A stretch of 14,083 nucleotides of DNA from Russula earlei (lineage: Eukaryota; Basidiomycota; Agaricomycetes; Russulales; Russulaceae): assembly GCA_025769875.1 (NCBI GenBank), contig JAGFNK010001156.1, forward strand, positions 1 through 14,083, read 5' to 3'. Numbering within the stretch: position 1 is the stretch's first letter; each line of letters opens with the position of its first letter. Shown in pieces: positions 13,749 through 14,083 of this stretch. The notes under the pieces were generated by a model. It ran no database searches. It had not been told where the DNA came from and saw only the letters and a list, made by a program, of their open reading frames with translations. A program made the translations under genes and the position numbers.

Positions 13749-14083
13749 GATCTAGTCATCATATGGTCAGCAACCTATGCTGAAGTAGTCAAGGGGGAGA
13801 ATCTATACAGACCTCTCCCATGACAAGAAGAAGGTGTACTACGTGACTCTCGACAAGCAGCACGGTTGGACACACATACTTCTGTAAAGACCCCTACTGT
13901 CATTGGCATAGACAGTGGTAAAGGGCAGACAAGTCCCGACTCCCTAGGAAAGGCAGTGGCGAGTGGACAAACTGGAAATCGAAGGAGAACATAGCATATG
14001 TGTAAAGTTCAACCAGAAATCAAAGCAAGGAACCAAATTTGGTTGGTTCAAAGCTAGAGAGAGGGACGATCTACCCTCAGGAA
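13749..14083 (+). pseudogene. Right-arm copy of the unknown Trp/Cys-rich ORF, truncated by the window end
   Basis: The plus strand repeats the unknown frame without the copia insertion: DLVII, then an extra C near 13828 (frameshift), DKKKVYYVTLDKQHGWTH, then a 2-nt deletion near 13873 (frameshift), FCKDPYCHW, a TAA and a TAG as in the left copy, DKLEIEGEHSICV, then FNQKSKQGTKFGWFKARE and DDLPSG to the end of the window. It is more damaged than the left copy. Its value is that it shows how the two halves of the left copy join. Function unknown. Confidence 0.6.

Larger units (their letters stand above)
13096..14083 (-). repeat. Right arm of ~1-kb inverted repeat (runs off the window)
   Basis: Inverted counterpart of 11392-12353 plus 7199-7257. 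It begins at TGTTAC, an LTR-type terminus, directly after the gypsy fragment. It carries the unoccupied version of the copia insertion site at 14025-14029. The arm is still matching at the window end, so its true length is unknown. Confidence 0.93.

Overview
The window looks like a transposon-rich stretch of a basidiomycete (probably agaricomycete) genome. I infer this from short introns (52 and 68 nt, GTGAGT/GTAAGT donors) in a WD40-type gene relic, from Ty1/copia and Ty3/gypsy retroelements with fungal-looking polyproteins, and from a high density of broken coding sequence. I see no intact host gene. Family assignments come from reading motifs by eye; no database was searched.

Layout. 1-1574: no recognisable gene, apart from an (ATC)11 microsatellite at 1268-1300. 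1575-2794 (minus): a WD40 beta-propeller gene with two recognisable introns, broken by frameshifts. 3360-3772 (minus): a shorter broken gene of unknown function. 3773-4840: no gene. 4841-5420: four copies of a ~154-bp tandem repeat. They abut and truncate a decayed copia element (gag and start of protease, 5437-6285, minus) whose primer-binding site (6608-6619) and LTR-like end (6620-6820) are still visible.

7258-11386 (minus) is a young copia element. It has two 271-bp LTRs differing at 2 positions, a 5-bp target duplication, a PPT, a PBS and a long pol reading frame (protease, integrase, reverse transcriptase, RNase H) interrupted by one in-frame TGA. There is no room for gag between PBS and protease, so it looks non-autonomous. 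It sits inside an older sequence whose unoccupied counterpart is present, inverted, at the right end of the window (14025-14029), so the insertion site can be read directly.

11392-12353 (continuing across the copia insertion at 7199-7257) and 13096-14083 are inverted copies of each other, about 95% identical where I aligned them. Each arm has an LTR-like block (TGTTA...TAACA) directly preceded by a 13-nt polypurine tract, then a decayed open frame running antisense to that putative LTR orientation. This frame encodes an unknown Trp/Cys-rich protein and lies about 300 bp downstream of an outward-facing TATATAAA. Between the arms (12354-13095, plus) is a decayed Ty3/gypsy pol fragment (retropepsin to the N-terminal edge of RT).

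Suggested history (inference): gypsy-type elements formed the tail-to-tail pair, the arms diverged by roughly 5%, and the gag-less copia then inserted into the left arm recently. The most interesting parts are the unknown antisense frame linked to the LTR block, the gag-less copia with its readable empty site, and the 154-bp tandem repeats.
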